In this document: in pieces, positions 33,022 through 41,824 of the stretch | Layout: each line of letters opens with the position of its first letter | Position numbering within the stretch: position 1 is the stretch's first letter | Source of the DNA: Novosphingobium capsulatum NBRC 12533 | Lineage (GTDB): Bacteria; Pseudomonadota; Alphaproteobacteria; Sphingomonadales; Sphingomonadaceae | NCBI RefSeq assembly: GCF_001598375.1 | Contig: NZ_BCYV01000027.1 | Location: 1-47,851, forward strand | Length of the DNA: 47,851 nucleotides | Reading direction: 5' to 3' | Made by a program: the position numbers and the translations under genes | The notes under the pieces: model-generated | Databases searched by the model: none | What the model was told of the DNA's origin: nothing | The model's input: only the letters and a program-made list of their open reading frames with translations

Positions 33022-33626
33022 GACGACCTCCTTTCGCTTTTCTTGGTTTCGGCGCGCGCGTCGCGCAGGATTTCGACACCGCCCTTGATGGCGATGATGG
33101 CGGTGGCGAAGCCGACCAGCAGGTCCGGCCAATTGGTACCCAACCACAGCACCAGCACGCCGGCGATCAGGATGCCGCCGTTGGAAATGAAGTCGTTGAA
33201 GCTGAAGGTGGTTGCGGCCCGGAGATTGACGTCCGGATCCTTGAGGCGCTGGAGCAGCCGCAGGCAGAGGTAATTCACGACGCCGGCGATCGCGGACATG
33301 ACCATCATGGTAGGTCCGATGGGCTCGCTGCCCTGCACGTAGCGCCGTCCGACATCGATCAAGATGCCGCCCGCGAAGATCAGCAGCATGACGCCCGAAG
33401 CGACCGCGGCGCGTGTCTTCCATGTCTGGCCCCGGGTGAGCGCCACAAGGCTCAGCGCATACACAGCCGTATCGGACAGGTTGTCGACGCCGTTGGCGAT
33501 CAGCGCGCTCGAGTCCGCGAAGAAGCCGGAAACGAAGAAGCCCGCAGCGATCGCCGCGTTCAGCAGCAGGACGATCCACAGTGTGCGGCGCTCCTGCCCG
33601 CCATTGTTGTCGTTGCCCGGGATCAT
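33018..33626 (-). CDS. CDF-like cation transporter
   Basis: 202 residues, six hydrophobic segments. The CDF metal helices are seen as SALIANGVDNLSDTAVYALS (first Asp pair) and RAATTFSFNDFISNGGILIA (second N-D pair). CDF proteins move Zn, Co, Fe or Cd out of the cytoplasm in exchange for protons. It lacks the long C-terminal cytosolic domain, like other short CDF proteins of sphingomonads. Both ends overlap neighbours by 4 bp (ZIP gene before, P1B-4 ATPase after), so it is tightly coupled. Confidence 0.88.
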   Translation of the reverse strand: MIPGNDNNGGQERRTLWIVLLLNAAIAAGFFVSGFFADSSALIANGVDNLSDTAVYALSLVALTRGQTWKTRAAVASGVMLLIFAGGILIDVGRRYVQGSEPIGPTMMVMSAIAGVVNYLCLRLLQRLKDPDVNLRAATTFSFNDFISNGGILIAGVLVLWLGTNWPDLLVGFATAIIAIKGGVEILRDARAETKKSERRSS

Positions 33627-34309
33627 CCCATCATCTCCTCAAGTGTCAGCAGGGCCAGGAAGCCGACGAAAAACATCGAGCTGATGAGCGGGGTGTCGGG
33701 TTTCTCGTGCGCCTCGACCAGCAACTCCTCCGTGACGAGGTAGAGCAGCGCCATCAGCCCGAAGCTGAGGAAGCCGGCGATCATCACCGGCGACAGCGCG
33801 GCGACCGGCACGGCAGCGAGCGCGCCGATCGGCAGCAGCAGGGCCAATGCCGAGACGATCACGATGATGCGCAAGCGCGAGCGATAGGTTTCCGCCAGCT
33901 CGTCGGTCAGCGTCAGTCCCAGAAATAACACTTCCAGAGTGAGCGCGATCGTCAGCAGGAGACCTGCCTTCTCGCCCGCCACGAAAGCGAGGCCGAGCAC
34001 CAGGCCGTCGACCAGAATGTCGATGCCGATCGCGGCGAGTAGCGCCATCGGCCCCTTGAAGCGGGCCTCAAGAGCCTTGAGCCCCAGCATGGTCGCGACG
34101 CCCGCCGCCCCGCCGATCAACGTCGCGCTGGGCGATGCCTCATGCTTGACCTGCGGCAGGATTTCGGTCGCTGCCGCCGCGAACACGACGCCGGCAGCGA
34201 GATGCTGTAGGCCCGCCACGAGGCCAGGTTTCAACTTGGTGCGGCTCGCGACAATCGCGCCGAGCACGACCGCCAGCACAGGCGCAAGCGTATAGAGCAG
34301 TGCCTGCAT
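33623..34309 (-). CDS. ZIP-family metal transporter
   Basis: 228 residues, eight helices. The family's helix IV/V-type motifs appear as LQHLAAGVVFAAAATEILPQ and AAIGIDILVDGLVLGLAF, with LYLVTEELLVEAHEK in a later helix. ZIP proteins normally import Zn or other divalent metals, the opposite of the rest of the operon. Some bacterial ZIPs in efflux operons are proposed to act bidirectionally or as sensors. The gene follows the MliC-like gene after 3 nt and overlaps the CDF start. Confidence 0.85.
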   Translation of the reverse strand: MQALLYTLAPVLAVVLGAIVASRTKLKPGLVAGLQHLAAGVVFAAAATEILPQVKHEASPSATLIGGAAGVATMLGLKALEARFKGPMALLAAIGIDILVDGLVLGLAFVAGEKAGLLLTIALTLEVLFLGLTLTDELAETYRSRLRIIVIVSALALLLPIGALAAVPVAALSPVMIAGFLSFGLMALLYLVTEELLVEAHEKPDTPLISSMFFVGFLALLTLEEMMG

Positions 34310-34312
34310 TTC

Positions 34313-34726
34313 CTAGGACTCCTCCGGGGTTCGGTGGCAGACGCGGATCTTCCCGCGTCGCGTGAACGCGATCGATCCGCCCGCCACGACAGCCCGCGAA
34401 TGGTCGCCGCGAAACTCGTCACCGGTTCGCTGCGCGCGCAGGATCTCGGTCCTGCCCTTCGGCAGCCAGGTGACGGCCATTTTCAAGCCGTCATCGATGA
34501 AGTCGACATCGGCGCGTGTGCCGTCGTCGCAGTACATGATGCGCTGCGCGATTAGTTTCGACGTCAGATGCTTTTCATGCGCCGGCTCGGTAGGCTGGGT
34601 CGGCGCTGGATTACACGCCCCTATAACCGCCCCGGAGACGAGAACGACGCCGAGGCGCGCGATCGCCAGACCGGCCCGATTCAGGCCGCACAAGGTTGTC
34701 ACATTTGAAATCGACGTGTCAGACAT
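34313..34726 (-). CDS. MliC-like lipoprotein B
   Basis: About 137 residues from ATG 34726, which has GGAAGAG just upstream; the longer frame to 34777 overlaps the previous gene. A hydrophobic signal ends in a lipobox (VIGACNP). The mature part, IMYCDDGTRADVDFIDDGLK, RGDHSRAVVAGGSIAFTRRG, IRVCHR, shows the paired cysteines and beta pattern of MliC (lysozyme inhibitor of C-type) domains. It is a tandem relative of the next gene. The function in a metal operon is unknown. Confidence 0.7.
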   Translation of the reverse strand: MSDTSISNVTTLCGLNRAGLAIARLGVVLVSGAVIGACNPAPTQPTEPAHEKHLTSKLIAQRIMYCDDGTRADVDFIDDGLKMAVTWLPKGRTEILRAQRTGDEFRGDHSRAVVAGGSIAFTRRGKIRVCHRTPEES

Positions 34727-34773
34727 CGGTCTCTTCCGACGAAGCGCCCTGTGGCGTTCGAAGGCAGGGCAGT

Positions 34774-35151
34774 TCATCGCGTGCCTTCCTGCTCGCAGAT
34801 CCGGGTACGGCCATCGCCTTCCACGATGGTGAGCTGCGACCCCTTGAAGGTCGCGGTGGCTGTTTCGCCGACATATTGCAGGCCCTGCGCTGGCGCGGTC
34901 AGCATCATCGGCGGTCCCCCGTTGGAGCGCCGCAAATCGATCTGCAGGCCGTTGTCCTTGTAATCGACGAACAGCGGTTGCCCGTCGGAACAGCGATATC
35001 TATGCCGCCCCATTTCCCCGGTCGCCACGGCGCTGTCGGACGAATGGATCTGCTGCTCCGTTGGCGGGGCTGGCGGCTTTCTTTCCGAGCACGCCGCGAG
35101 CCCGACAACGAGGATGACGGCGGGCAGCACCCGCTTACAGTGCATCATCAT
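34774..35151 (-). CDS. MliC-like lipoprotein A
   Basis: 125 residues with a lipoprotein signal (VLPAVILVVGLAACSE, lipobox LAAC). The mature domain RYRCSDGQPLFVDYKDNGLQ, ATATFKGSQLTIVEGDGRTR, ICEQ fits the MliC fold with its two cysteines. Three ATG codons in a row stand at the start; the first overlaps the SRPBCC stop, with GGAAGG upstream. It is 47 bp before lipoprotein B. MliC-domain proteins bind lysozyme or, in variants, stabilise envelope proteins. Confidence 0.75.
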   Translation of the reverse strand: MMMHCKRVLPAVILVVGLAACSERKPPAPPTEQQIHSSDSAVATGEMGRHRYRCSDGQPLFVDYKDNGLQIDLRRSNGGPPMMLTAPAQGLQYVGETATATFKGSQLTIVEGDGRTRICEQEGTR

Positions 35152-35636
35152 CGCGCCTTCCTCCTGCAGCGGAAGGGGACGCGCTGACGATTGATAGCCC
35201 GGGCAGGCTGACCTACCCGCCAGCGGAGATAGGTTGCGAGGCGATCGTCAGATTCGACCATCAGGGATCGCAGGCGGCGCAACATCATCGCCGCGAACGG
35301 CAGGGAGAGCGCCCCGCGCAGCGTGCAGCTATGCGTTAGCCTGGTGCCGCCATCGTCCCCCGCCAGCTCGTACCGCTCTTCGAGCGTGAACAGATAGGGG
35401 ATGCCGCAGGACCAAGCGAAGGCGTGCGGTTTATCGAATCGATCAATCCGTGCTGGCGTCCGAATTGGCCGGGTGATGCCCTGGATCGCAAAGGTGCATT
35501 CTGTGTCGCCGAGCCGGGACGGATCATCGAGAAATACGAGCGGACTCCACGCCCGGCGATGATCCGGATCGGTGAGTGCCGACCAGATGCGCAGTGGCCC
35601 GCCGTGAAGCATCGAGCTGGTTATGGTGCGAGGCAT
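35148..35636 (-). CDS. SRPBCC-family protein
   Basis: 162 residues from ATG 35636, preceded by GGGAGATGGGG; the frame upstream of it has no family match. The START/SRPBCC beta sheet pattern is visible: VWSALTD-like opening (LRIWSALTDPDHRRAWSPL), FAWSCGIPYLFTLEERYELA, GGTRLTHSCTLRGALSLPFA. The fold binds hydrophobic ligands. It lies 53 bp after czcA2 and overlaps the next lipoprotein by 4 bp. No ligand or reaction can be named. Confidence 0.78.
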   Translation of the reverse strand: MPRTITSSMLHGGPLRIWSALTDPDHRRAWSPLVFLDDPSRLGDTECTFAIQGITRPIRTPARIDRFDKPHAFAWSCGIPYLFTLEERYELAGDDGGTRLTHSCTLRGALSLPFAAMMLRRLRSLMVESDDRLATYLRWRVGQPARAINRQRVPFRCRRKAR

Positions 35637-35689
35637 ATCCCCATCTCCCAGAGATGGGCGGGGCGATCGCGGATCGCCCCGCCCATCCA

Positions 35690-38600
35690 TCAGGCCAAGT
35701 TGTTCACGAAGGTCTGACCGTGGTCGTCCCCTTCATGCTCCTCATTGTAGTGCTCGGGTTTCTCGATCACTTTCTGCCCGAACCGGGCATAGAGTGTCGG
35801 CAGCACGAACAGCGTAAGAAGCGTCGCCGAGATCAGACCGCCGATGACGACCGTCGCCAAAGGCTTTTGAACCTCTGCGCCGGCGCCTTCGCCCAGCGCC
35901 ATCGGCACGAAGCCGAGGCTGGCGACTAGCGCGGTCATGATGACGGGTCGCAGACGCTGCATCGCGCCAACATGCGCGGCTTCCTCGCGGCTCATCCCTG
36001 ATCGGATCAGATCTTGGATCGAGCTGACCATGACGAGGCCGTTGAGGACCGCGATGCCCGAGAGGGCGATGAAGCCCACTGCCGCCGAGATCGAGAAGTC
36101 CATGCCCCGCAGGAACAGCAACAGGACGCCGCCCACCAGCGCGAAAGGCACGCCGGTGAACACGATCGCGGCGTCGCGGACCGATCCCAACGCCCCGTAG
36201 AGGAGCAGCAGGATCAAAATGAAGCAAGCCGGAATGACCAGCTTCAGCCGTTCGCTTGCCGATTGGAGGTTCTCGAACTGGCCGCCCCATTCGAGATAGG
36301 TGCCGGCAGGCAGCCGGAGTTGGCTGCCGATCGCCGCCTGCGCATCCGCCACGACGGATCCGACGTCGCGGCCACGCACGTTGGCTTGCACCACCACGCG
36401 CCGCTTGCCGTTCTCGCGGCTGATCTGGTTCGGACCATCGACCACCTTGATCTCGGCGACGCTGGACAGCGGTACATAGCCGCCGCCTGCCACCGGCACC
36501 TGCACCTGTTGGAGCAGGCCGATGTCGGCACGCTGCGCCTCCGACAGGCGGATCACCACGGGGAAGCGACGGTCGCCCTCGAAGATCTGGCCCGATGTTC
36601 GCCCGCCGATCGTCGCAGTCACGGTGTCCTGCACATCCTGAGCCGTAACGCCCAACCGCGCCATCGCGTCGCGGTTGACGCGAATGTCGAGCATGGGAAG
36701 ACCGGTCGTCTGCTCCACCTTCACGTCCGCTGCGCCTTGCGTTCTGCGCAGCACCGCCGCGATTTGCTCGGCCGTCCGGTTCATCTGGTTGAAGTCGTCC
36801 CCGAACACCTTCACCGCGATGTCGCCGCGCACGCCGGCGATCAGCTCGTTGAAGCGCATCTGGATGGGCTGGGTGATCTCGTAGGCATTTCCCGGAATCT
36901 TCGCGAGATTACCCTCGATCCGGCTGACCAGCTCCTCCTTGGGAAGCTCAGGATCCGGCCAATCCTTGCGCGGCTTCAGGATGACGAACATGTCGGTCGC
37001 GTTCGGCGGCATCGGGTCGGCCGCCAGCTCGGCGGTGCCCGTCTTGGAATAGACGAATTGCACCTCCGGCTGCTTCGACATCATCCGCTCGATCGGCACC
37101 TGCATCGCCTGGCTCTGCTGGACCGACGTTGCCGGAATGCGGAGCGACTGGATCAGCAAATCGCCTTCGTCGAGCTGCGGCAGGAACACCGAGCCGAGCG
37201 TAGTGAAAGCAAGCGCCGCCACCACAAGGCTTCCCACACCCGCACCGATCGTCAGCGTCGGGCGCTTCATGGCCCGGTCGAGACCGGGTTCGTAGCGCTT
37301 CTTCAGCCACGTGATGATGCGGCCGTCCTTCTCCTCGACCTTCTTCGACAGCCAGATCGCAATCATCGCCGGCACGAAGGTGAGAGAGAGGATGAAGGCG
37401 AAGGCGAGCGCGATGATGACGGTCAGCGCCATCGGTCCGAACGTTTTACCCTCCACGCCGGTCAGCGTGAGCAGCGGTACGTAGACGAGGATGATGATTG
37501 CCTGCCCGTACACAGAGGGACGGATCATCTCACGCGCAGCGGCTGCCACGGTCGCGAGCCGTTCCTTGACGCTGAGCAATCGGCCTTCATGATGCTGTTG
37601 CTCGGCAAGCCGGCGCAGCGCGTTTTCGACAATGATGACGGCGCCGTCGACGATCAGACCGAAGTCCAAAGCCCCAAGGCTCATCAGATTGGCCGAGACC
37701 CCAGCGCGCAGCATACCAAAGCCTGTCAGCATCATGGTGATCGGGATGACCAACGCCGCGATCAGGGCCGCACGGAAGTTGCCGAGCAGCAGGAAGAGCA
37801 CGACGATGACCAGCACCGCGCCTTCGGACAGGTTTTTCGCGACCGTCTTGATCGTCGAATTGACCAGCTCGGTGCGGTTCAGCACCGGCTGAATTACGAC
37901 GTCAGGAGGCAGCGAAGCGTTGATCGTCTTCAGTTTCTCAGCGACCGCGGTCGACACGATGCGGCTGTTCTCGCCGATCCGCATGATCGCCGTGCCGACG
38001 ACGACTTCGGTACCGTTCTCCGATGCCGAACCCATGCGGATCGCCTGACCCGTCTTCACAGTCGCAACTTGTTCGACCGTGATCGGCACGCCGTTACGTG
38101 TCGCGATCACGGTCCTGGCCAACTCGCTGGCATTGCGAACGAGCGCATCCGAGCGAACAGCCAGACCTTCGCCATTGCGATTGACGAAGCCACCGCCGAC
38201 GCTGGTGTTATTGCGCTCCAGCGCATTTCCCAGGTCCGTCAGCGTGATGCCGAGCGAGGCCAGCTTCTGCACGTCGGGCACGACGAGGAACTGCTTGGCG
38301 TAACCGCCAATCGAGTCGACACCGGCGAGGCCCGGTGTGGTCTTCAGAAGCGGCGTCACGATCCAGTCCTGCGCGGTGCGCAGGTAGGTCGCCTTGTCCT
38401 CTTCGGTCGTCAGTCGCTCGCCCTCTGGCGTGATGTAGCTGCCATCGGGCTGTTGGCCCGGTTCACCGGGCTTGTGCTTGTCGTCCTCGCGATGATCGAG
38501 ACGAACGGTGTACATGTACACCTCGCCCAGGCCTGTCGCGATCGGACCCATTTCAGGGTTCACGCCGTCGGGCAGATTCTCTTGCACGCCCCGCAGACGC

Positions 38601-38935
38601 TCGCCCACCTGCTGGCGGGCGAAATAGATGTCCGTCGCGTCCGAAAAGACCGCCGTGATCTGCGCGAAGCCGTTGCGGCTCAACGAGCGCGTATATTCCA
38701 GGCCGGGGGTGCCGGCGAGCGCGGTTTCGATTGGAAACGACACCTGCTTCTCGACCAGCTCGGGCGAGAGGGCAGGCGCGCGGACGTTGATCTGGACCTG
38801 ATTGTTGGTGATGTCCGGCACCGCGTCGATCGGTAGCCGGTAGAGGGAAAAGGCGCCGATGGCGGCGACGATGACGGTGAGGAGCAGGACTAGCCAGCGC
38901 TTCTCGACCGCCCAGGTTACGATACGGGCGATCAT
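35690..38935 (-). CDS. czcA: CzcA-type heavy-metal RND efflux pump (copy 2)
   Basis: 1081 residues. First helix then LPIDAVPDITNNQVQ, TM4 motif DFGLIVDGAVIIVEN (424-438), and the family's final segment PLATVVIGGLISATLLTLFV followed by an acidic, His-containing tail (EEHEGDDHGQT). The layout matches copy 1 at 3352-6606, but the sequences differ at many positions, so this is a paralogue, not a recent duplicate. It follows czcB2 after 3 nt. Likely Zn/Cd/Co export. Confidence 0.95.
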   Translation of the reverse strand: MIARIVTWAVEKRWLVLLLTVIVAAIGAFSLYRLPIDAVPDITNNQVQINVRAPALSPELVEKQVSFPIETALAGTPGLEYTRSLSRNGFAQITAVFSDATDIYFARQQVGERLRGVQENLPDGVNPEMGPIATGLGEVYMYTVRLDHREDDKHKPGEPGQQPDGSYITPEGERLTTEEDKATYLRTAQDWIVTPLLKTTPGLAGVDSIGGYAKQFLVVPDVQKLASLGITLTDLGNALERNNTSVGGGFVNRNGEGLAVRSDALVRNASELARTVIATRNGVPITVEQVATVKTGQAIRMGSASENGTEVVVGTAIMRIGENSRIVSTAVAEKLKTINASLPPDVVIQPVLNRTELVNSTIKTVAKNLSEGAVLVIVVLFLLLGNFRAALIAALVIPITMMLTGFGMLRAGVSANLMSLGALDFGLIVDGAVIIVENALRRLAEQQHHEGRLLSVKERLATVAAAAREMIRPSVYGQAIIILVYVPLLTLTGVEGKTFGPMALTVIIALAFAFILSLTFVPAMIAIWLSKKVEEKDGRIITWLKKRYEPGLDRAMKRPTLTIGAGVGSLVVAALAFTTLGSVFLPQLDEGDLLIQSLRIPATSVQQSQAMQVPIERMMSKQPEVQFVYSKTGTAELAADPMPPNATDMFVILKPRKDWPDPELPKEELVSRIEGNLAKIPGNAYEITQPIQMRFNELIAGVRGDIAVKVFGDDFNQMNRTAEQIAAVLRRTQGAADVKVEQTTGLPMLDIRVNRDAMARLGVTAQDVQDTVTATIGGRTSGQIFEGDRRFPVVIRLSEAQRADIGLLQQVQVPVAGGGYVPLSSVAEIKVVDGPNQISRENGKRRVVVQANVRGRDVGSVVADAQAAIGSQLRLPAGTYLEWGGQFENLQSASERLKLVIPACFILILLLLYGALGSVRDAAIVFTGVPFALVGGVLLLFLRGMDFSISAAVGFIALSGIAVLNGLVMVSSIQDLIRSGMSREEAAHVGAMQRLRPVIMTALVASLGFVPMALGEGAGAEVQKPLATVVIGGLISATLLTLFVLPTLYARFGQKVIEKPEHYNEEHEGDDHGQTFVNNLA

Positions 38936-38938
38936 GGC

Positions 38939-40117
38939 TTAATCCTCGTGGCTCGCTTCGCCCTTGCCGATCTCGGCCTTGAGCGTGAAACTTCCGGTGG
39001 TGGCGATCTGTTCGTTGCCGGTCAGGCCCGACCGGACGATCACCGTGTCGCCCGACGCATCGCCGAGCTGGACCGGGGTCGCCTTGAAGCCGGTGGGCGT
39101 GCGCACGAACACGACCGACTTGCCCTCGAAACTCTGGACCGCCGTCGTCGGCACGCGGACCGCCCCGCTCCCGCCGCTGCCCGTGAGCTGCACGGCTGCC
39201 GTCACAGGCTCGCCGACCCGCCATTCGCCACCGCGATTGTCGAGGGTGGCGAGCGCAGGCACGAGCCGCGTCTGCGGATCAAGCGCCGGCGACACGAAGG
39301 TCACGCGGGCGGTCGCCTGACGGCCTGCCGCCTTCACCAGCACCGTATTGCCGGGACGCACCCGGCCCGCATCCTCGGGCTTGAGATTAAGCGCGATCGA
39401 CACCTGGCTCAGGTTGGCGATGCGATAGAGTTCGGCATCCGCCGCGACCGTTTGTCCCAGCGTCACGGGGCGCGCAATGATCTGGCCCGAGATCGGCGCG
39501 GCAATGCCGAGCCGGTTGAGCCCGCCGCCGCCGACACCCGCCGCCGAAACCATGCTCTGCGCCTGCGTCAGGGCGATCCGCGCCTCCGTCGCCGCTGTGC
39601 GGGCGGCGATCAGATCCTGTTCAGGGGAGACTCTCTGCGCGAACAGCCGCTGTTCGCGCGCGAGGTTCGAATTAGCGAGCTGAAGCCGCGCCCGCGCCGC
39701 CTCGACCTCGCCCTTGATCTGCGCCGCCTCGCGGCTTTCGATGACCGCAATGGTCTGGCCGCGTCCGACCGATTGGCCGAGGTTACGGGTGAGCGCGACC
39801 ACGCGTCCCGCAATTGCGGCCGAGACGACCTGCGTTCCCTGTGGGTCGCCCTCGATGATCGCGGGCAGCTCGATCGTCCCGGCCCCGCCGATGATCGGCC
39901 GTCCGACCTGGACGCCCGCTGTGGCGATCTGGTCGGCACCCAATGTGACGACGCCTTCACCGGCATGACCGCCTTCAGCACCGCCCTTTTCCGTGCCCGC
40001 TGCCGTCTCATTGGCAGCTGCGCCTTCGGCAGTTGCCTCGTTTCCGCCATCCTTGCCGCCGCAGGCAGCCAAGAGCAGGGCGAGCGACGCCGCGCCCGCG
40101 AGATAAAAGCTCTTCAT
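38939..40117 (-). CDS. czcB: CzcB-type periplasmic adaptor, lipoprotein form (copy 2)
   Basis: 392 residues from ATG 40117; a GTG one codon upstream is the alternative. The signal ends with a lipobox LLLAACGG, so this adaptor is lipid anchored, unlike copy 1. Hairpin and lipoyl parts are clear (AVIESREAAQIKGEVEAARA, LAREQRLFAQRVSPEQDLIA), as are IAAPISGQIIARPVTLGQTV and VPTTAVQSFEGKSVVFVRTP. Its start overlaps the czcC2 stop. Acidic/His-poor linker, so the metal-chaperone feature of copy 1 is weaker here. Confidence 0.92.
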   Translation of the reverse strand: MKSFYLAGAASLALLLAACGGKDGGNEATAEGAAANETAAGTEKGGAEGGHAGEGVVTLGADQIATAGVQVGRPIIGGAGTIELPAIIEGDPQGTQVVSAAIAGRVVALTRNLGQSVGRGQTIAVIESREAAQIKGEVEAARARLQLANSNLAREQRLFAQRVSPEQDLIAARTAATEARIALTQAQSMVSAAGVGGGGLNRLGIAAPISGQIIARPVTLGQTVAADAELYRIANLSQVSIALNLKPEDAGRVRPGNTVLVKAAGRQATARVTFVSPALDPQTRLVPALATLDNRGGEWRVGEPVTAAVQLTGSGGSGAVRVPTTAVQSFEGKSVVFVRTPTGFKATPVQLGDASGDTVIVRSGLTGNEQIATTGSFTLKAEIGKGEASHED

Positions 40118-41394
40118 CACTGATTCCCCCCATTGGGCGCACGAGCGGTCAGTCGCTCCACTTGCGCGCGGGCATTCTGGTAATTGGCAAGCGCGTCGAT
40201 CGCGGCGACCCGCGTTTCGGCGAGCGTGCGTTCAGCATCGAGCAATTCGAGCTGGCCGAACTTGCCCTCGCGATAGCCGATCCGCGCGATGCGGGCGGCC
40301 TCCTGTGCAGCCGCCAGCGCCGGCCCCGACGCCGCACGAGCCGTCGTTGCGGCATTGGCCGCCTGCGCCTGCGCGTCCGTGATCGCCTGTTCGATGTCGA
40401 GCGCGGTCACGCGGCGCTGCGCATCCGCCTGGGTCCGCTGCGCGGTCGCCTGCGCAATCGCGGCGCGACCATTGTTGAACACCGGGATCGGGATCGACAC
40501 GCTGAACACCGCCGCCATGTCGTTGGTCGCTTCCAGGCGGCGGATCGACGGCCCGACGTTCAGGTCAGGCACGCGATTGGCGCGCGCGAGCCGCACGCCG
40601 GCTTCGGCAATGGAGAAATCCGCGTTGGCTGCCGCCAGCGCGAGTGTGCCGGTCGTGTTGACCGGTGCCAACGGCCCATAGACGTTCACATCGGGAAGGC
40701 GATCGAGCAGCGTGTCATCGAGCAGGCCGTCGATCGGCCGTCCGATCCGACGCGCCAGATTGGCGCGGGCCGCCTCGGCCAAGCGAAGCTGCCGCTCCAC
40801 ATTGGCGTCGGCATTGATACGCGCGACATCCGCGCGCTGTTGCTCGAGTGGCGATGCCCGCCCTGCCTGCACGCGAACGCTCGCGGCCCGCAGCGCATCG
40901 CTGGCGATCCGGGCCTGATCGCGGGCTGTCATTACCCGGCGATCGGCCGCGACCGCTTCGACATAGAGCTGCGTTACCTGAAGCCGGACATCCGCCGCGA
41001 TGATCGCGGCCTGGATCTCGGCCCGGGACAATTGCGCATTGGCGACCGCGACGCGGGCGCCGCGCTTGCCGCCTAGCTCGATCGGGATCGCAAAGCCGAC
41101 CGTGGTTTCCGCGCTGCGGACCCCCCGATACGGCCCGGAGCCGATGACATTCTCGACTTGGCCTTGAACCACCGGATTGGGCCGCAAGCCGGCGACTGTG
41201 CGACCTGCACGGGCCGCGTCGATTCCAGCTGTCGCCGCTTCCGCAGCAGGGGCCGAACCGCCCGCTGCACTGACCGCTTGGTCAAGCGTGTAGACCGGCG
41301 CATCCTGCGCAACAGGCGCGGACGGTCCGACCTGCGCCTGCGCCATCGTGGCGCAAGACGCTGCGGCCAGCATGGCCGCGAGGATACGATTCAT
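40117..41394 (-). CDS. czcC: CzcC-type TolC-family outer-membrane factor (copy 2)
   Basis: 425 residues. Sec signal ILAAMLAAASCATMAQA, two OEP repeats with IPIELGGKRGARVAVANAQL and VSIPIPVFNNGRAAIAQATA, and GYREGKFGQLELLDAERTLA at the C-terminal hairpin. Same architecture as copy 1. It is 60 bp downstream of the CzcI-like gene and overlaps czcB2. Confidence 0.93.
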   Translation of the reverse strand: MNRILAAMLAAASCATMAQAQVGPSAPVAQDAPVYTLDQAVSAAGGSAPAAEAATAGIDAARAGRTVAGLRPNPVVQGQVENVIGSGPYRGVRSAETTVGFAIPIELGGKRGARVAVANAQLSRAEIQAAIIAADVRLQVTQLYVEAVAADRRVMTARDQARIASDALRAASVRVQAGRASPLEQQRADVARINADANVERQLRLAEAARANLARRIGRPIDGLLDDTLLDRLPDVNVYGPLAPVNTTGTLALAAANADFSIAEAGVRLARANRVPDLNVGPSIRRLEATNDMAAVFSVSIPIPVFNNGRAAIAQATAQRTQADAQRRVTALDIEQAITDAQAQAANAATTARAASGPALAAAQEAARIARIGYREGKFGQLELLDAERTLAETRVAAIDALANYQNARAQVERLTARAPNGGNQ

Positions 41395-41454
41395 GAAAAT
41401 AGGACTCCTGACGATGATCGACAGGGGCGCGCCAACGCACGCCCAAATCGGACG

Positions 41455-41784
41455 TCAGGCTTGGGGGGGCCTCAAATGGACCATGCCGGTGCGGCCGTCG
41501 AGCGACGCAGAGGCGGAGATTGTCGGCTTGGGCACTGTGAGGACGGGGGTATATTCCATCGTCGTGCGCGCAGGCGCGCCGACGTCGTGTCCGTGACAAT
41601 AATTGTGATGATGCGGGACATTCTTGTCCGAGTCCGATGGCACCTGATCGATGTCACCGGCGGTATGGACCGTGAACTCAACGCCCGCGATGCTTCCCCC
41701 CGCCAGATCGGCGGCATGGGCCATGCCGGAGAAGCTGGTCAGGACCAGCATCAGGCATGTCAGGAAAGGCAAAAAGGCTCGCAC
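41455..41784 (-). CDS. CzcI-like small periplasmic His-rich protein (copy 2)
   Basis: 109 residues. Signal peptide RAFLPFLTCLMLVLTSFSGM then AHA, followed by VPSDSDKNVPHHHNYCHGH, a compact His/Cys cluster likely to bind divalent metal. The end (VHLRPPQA) is shared with the protein at 9054-9638. Both genes come just before czcC. In Cupriavidus the small protein CzcI sits in the same place and affects regulation; whether this family is homologous is not known. It is coupled to the permease gene 40 bp upstream. Confidence 0.7.
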   Translation of the reverse strand: MRAFLPFLTCLMLVLTSFSGMAHAADLAGGSIAGVEFTVHTAGDIDQVPSDSDKNVPHHHNYCHGHDVGAPARTTMEYTPVLTVPKPTISASASLDGRTGMVHLRPPQA

Positions 41785-41824
41785 TAGCTTGCCTCTATCA
41801 CGGAAGGGTTTTCATGTCATTGCA

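Noticed and set aside
33022..33579. N-terminal extension of the P1B-4 ATPase to 33579
   Set aside because: The added part is a shadow frame of the CDF gene; AAAGGAGG before ATG 33021 marks the true start.
36014..38836. Plus-strand frame of 940 codons
   Set aside because: It lies wholly opposite czcA2, is very rich in Arg, His and Asp, and has no domain; a shadow of the GC-rich codon pattern of the real gene.
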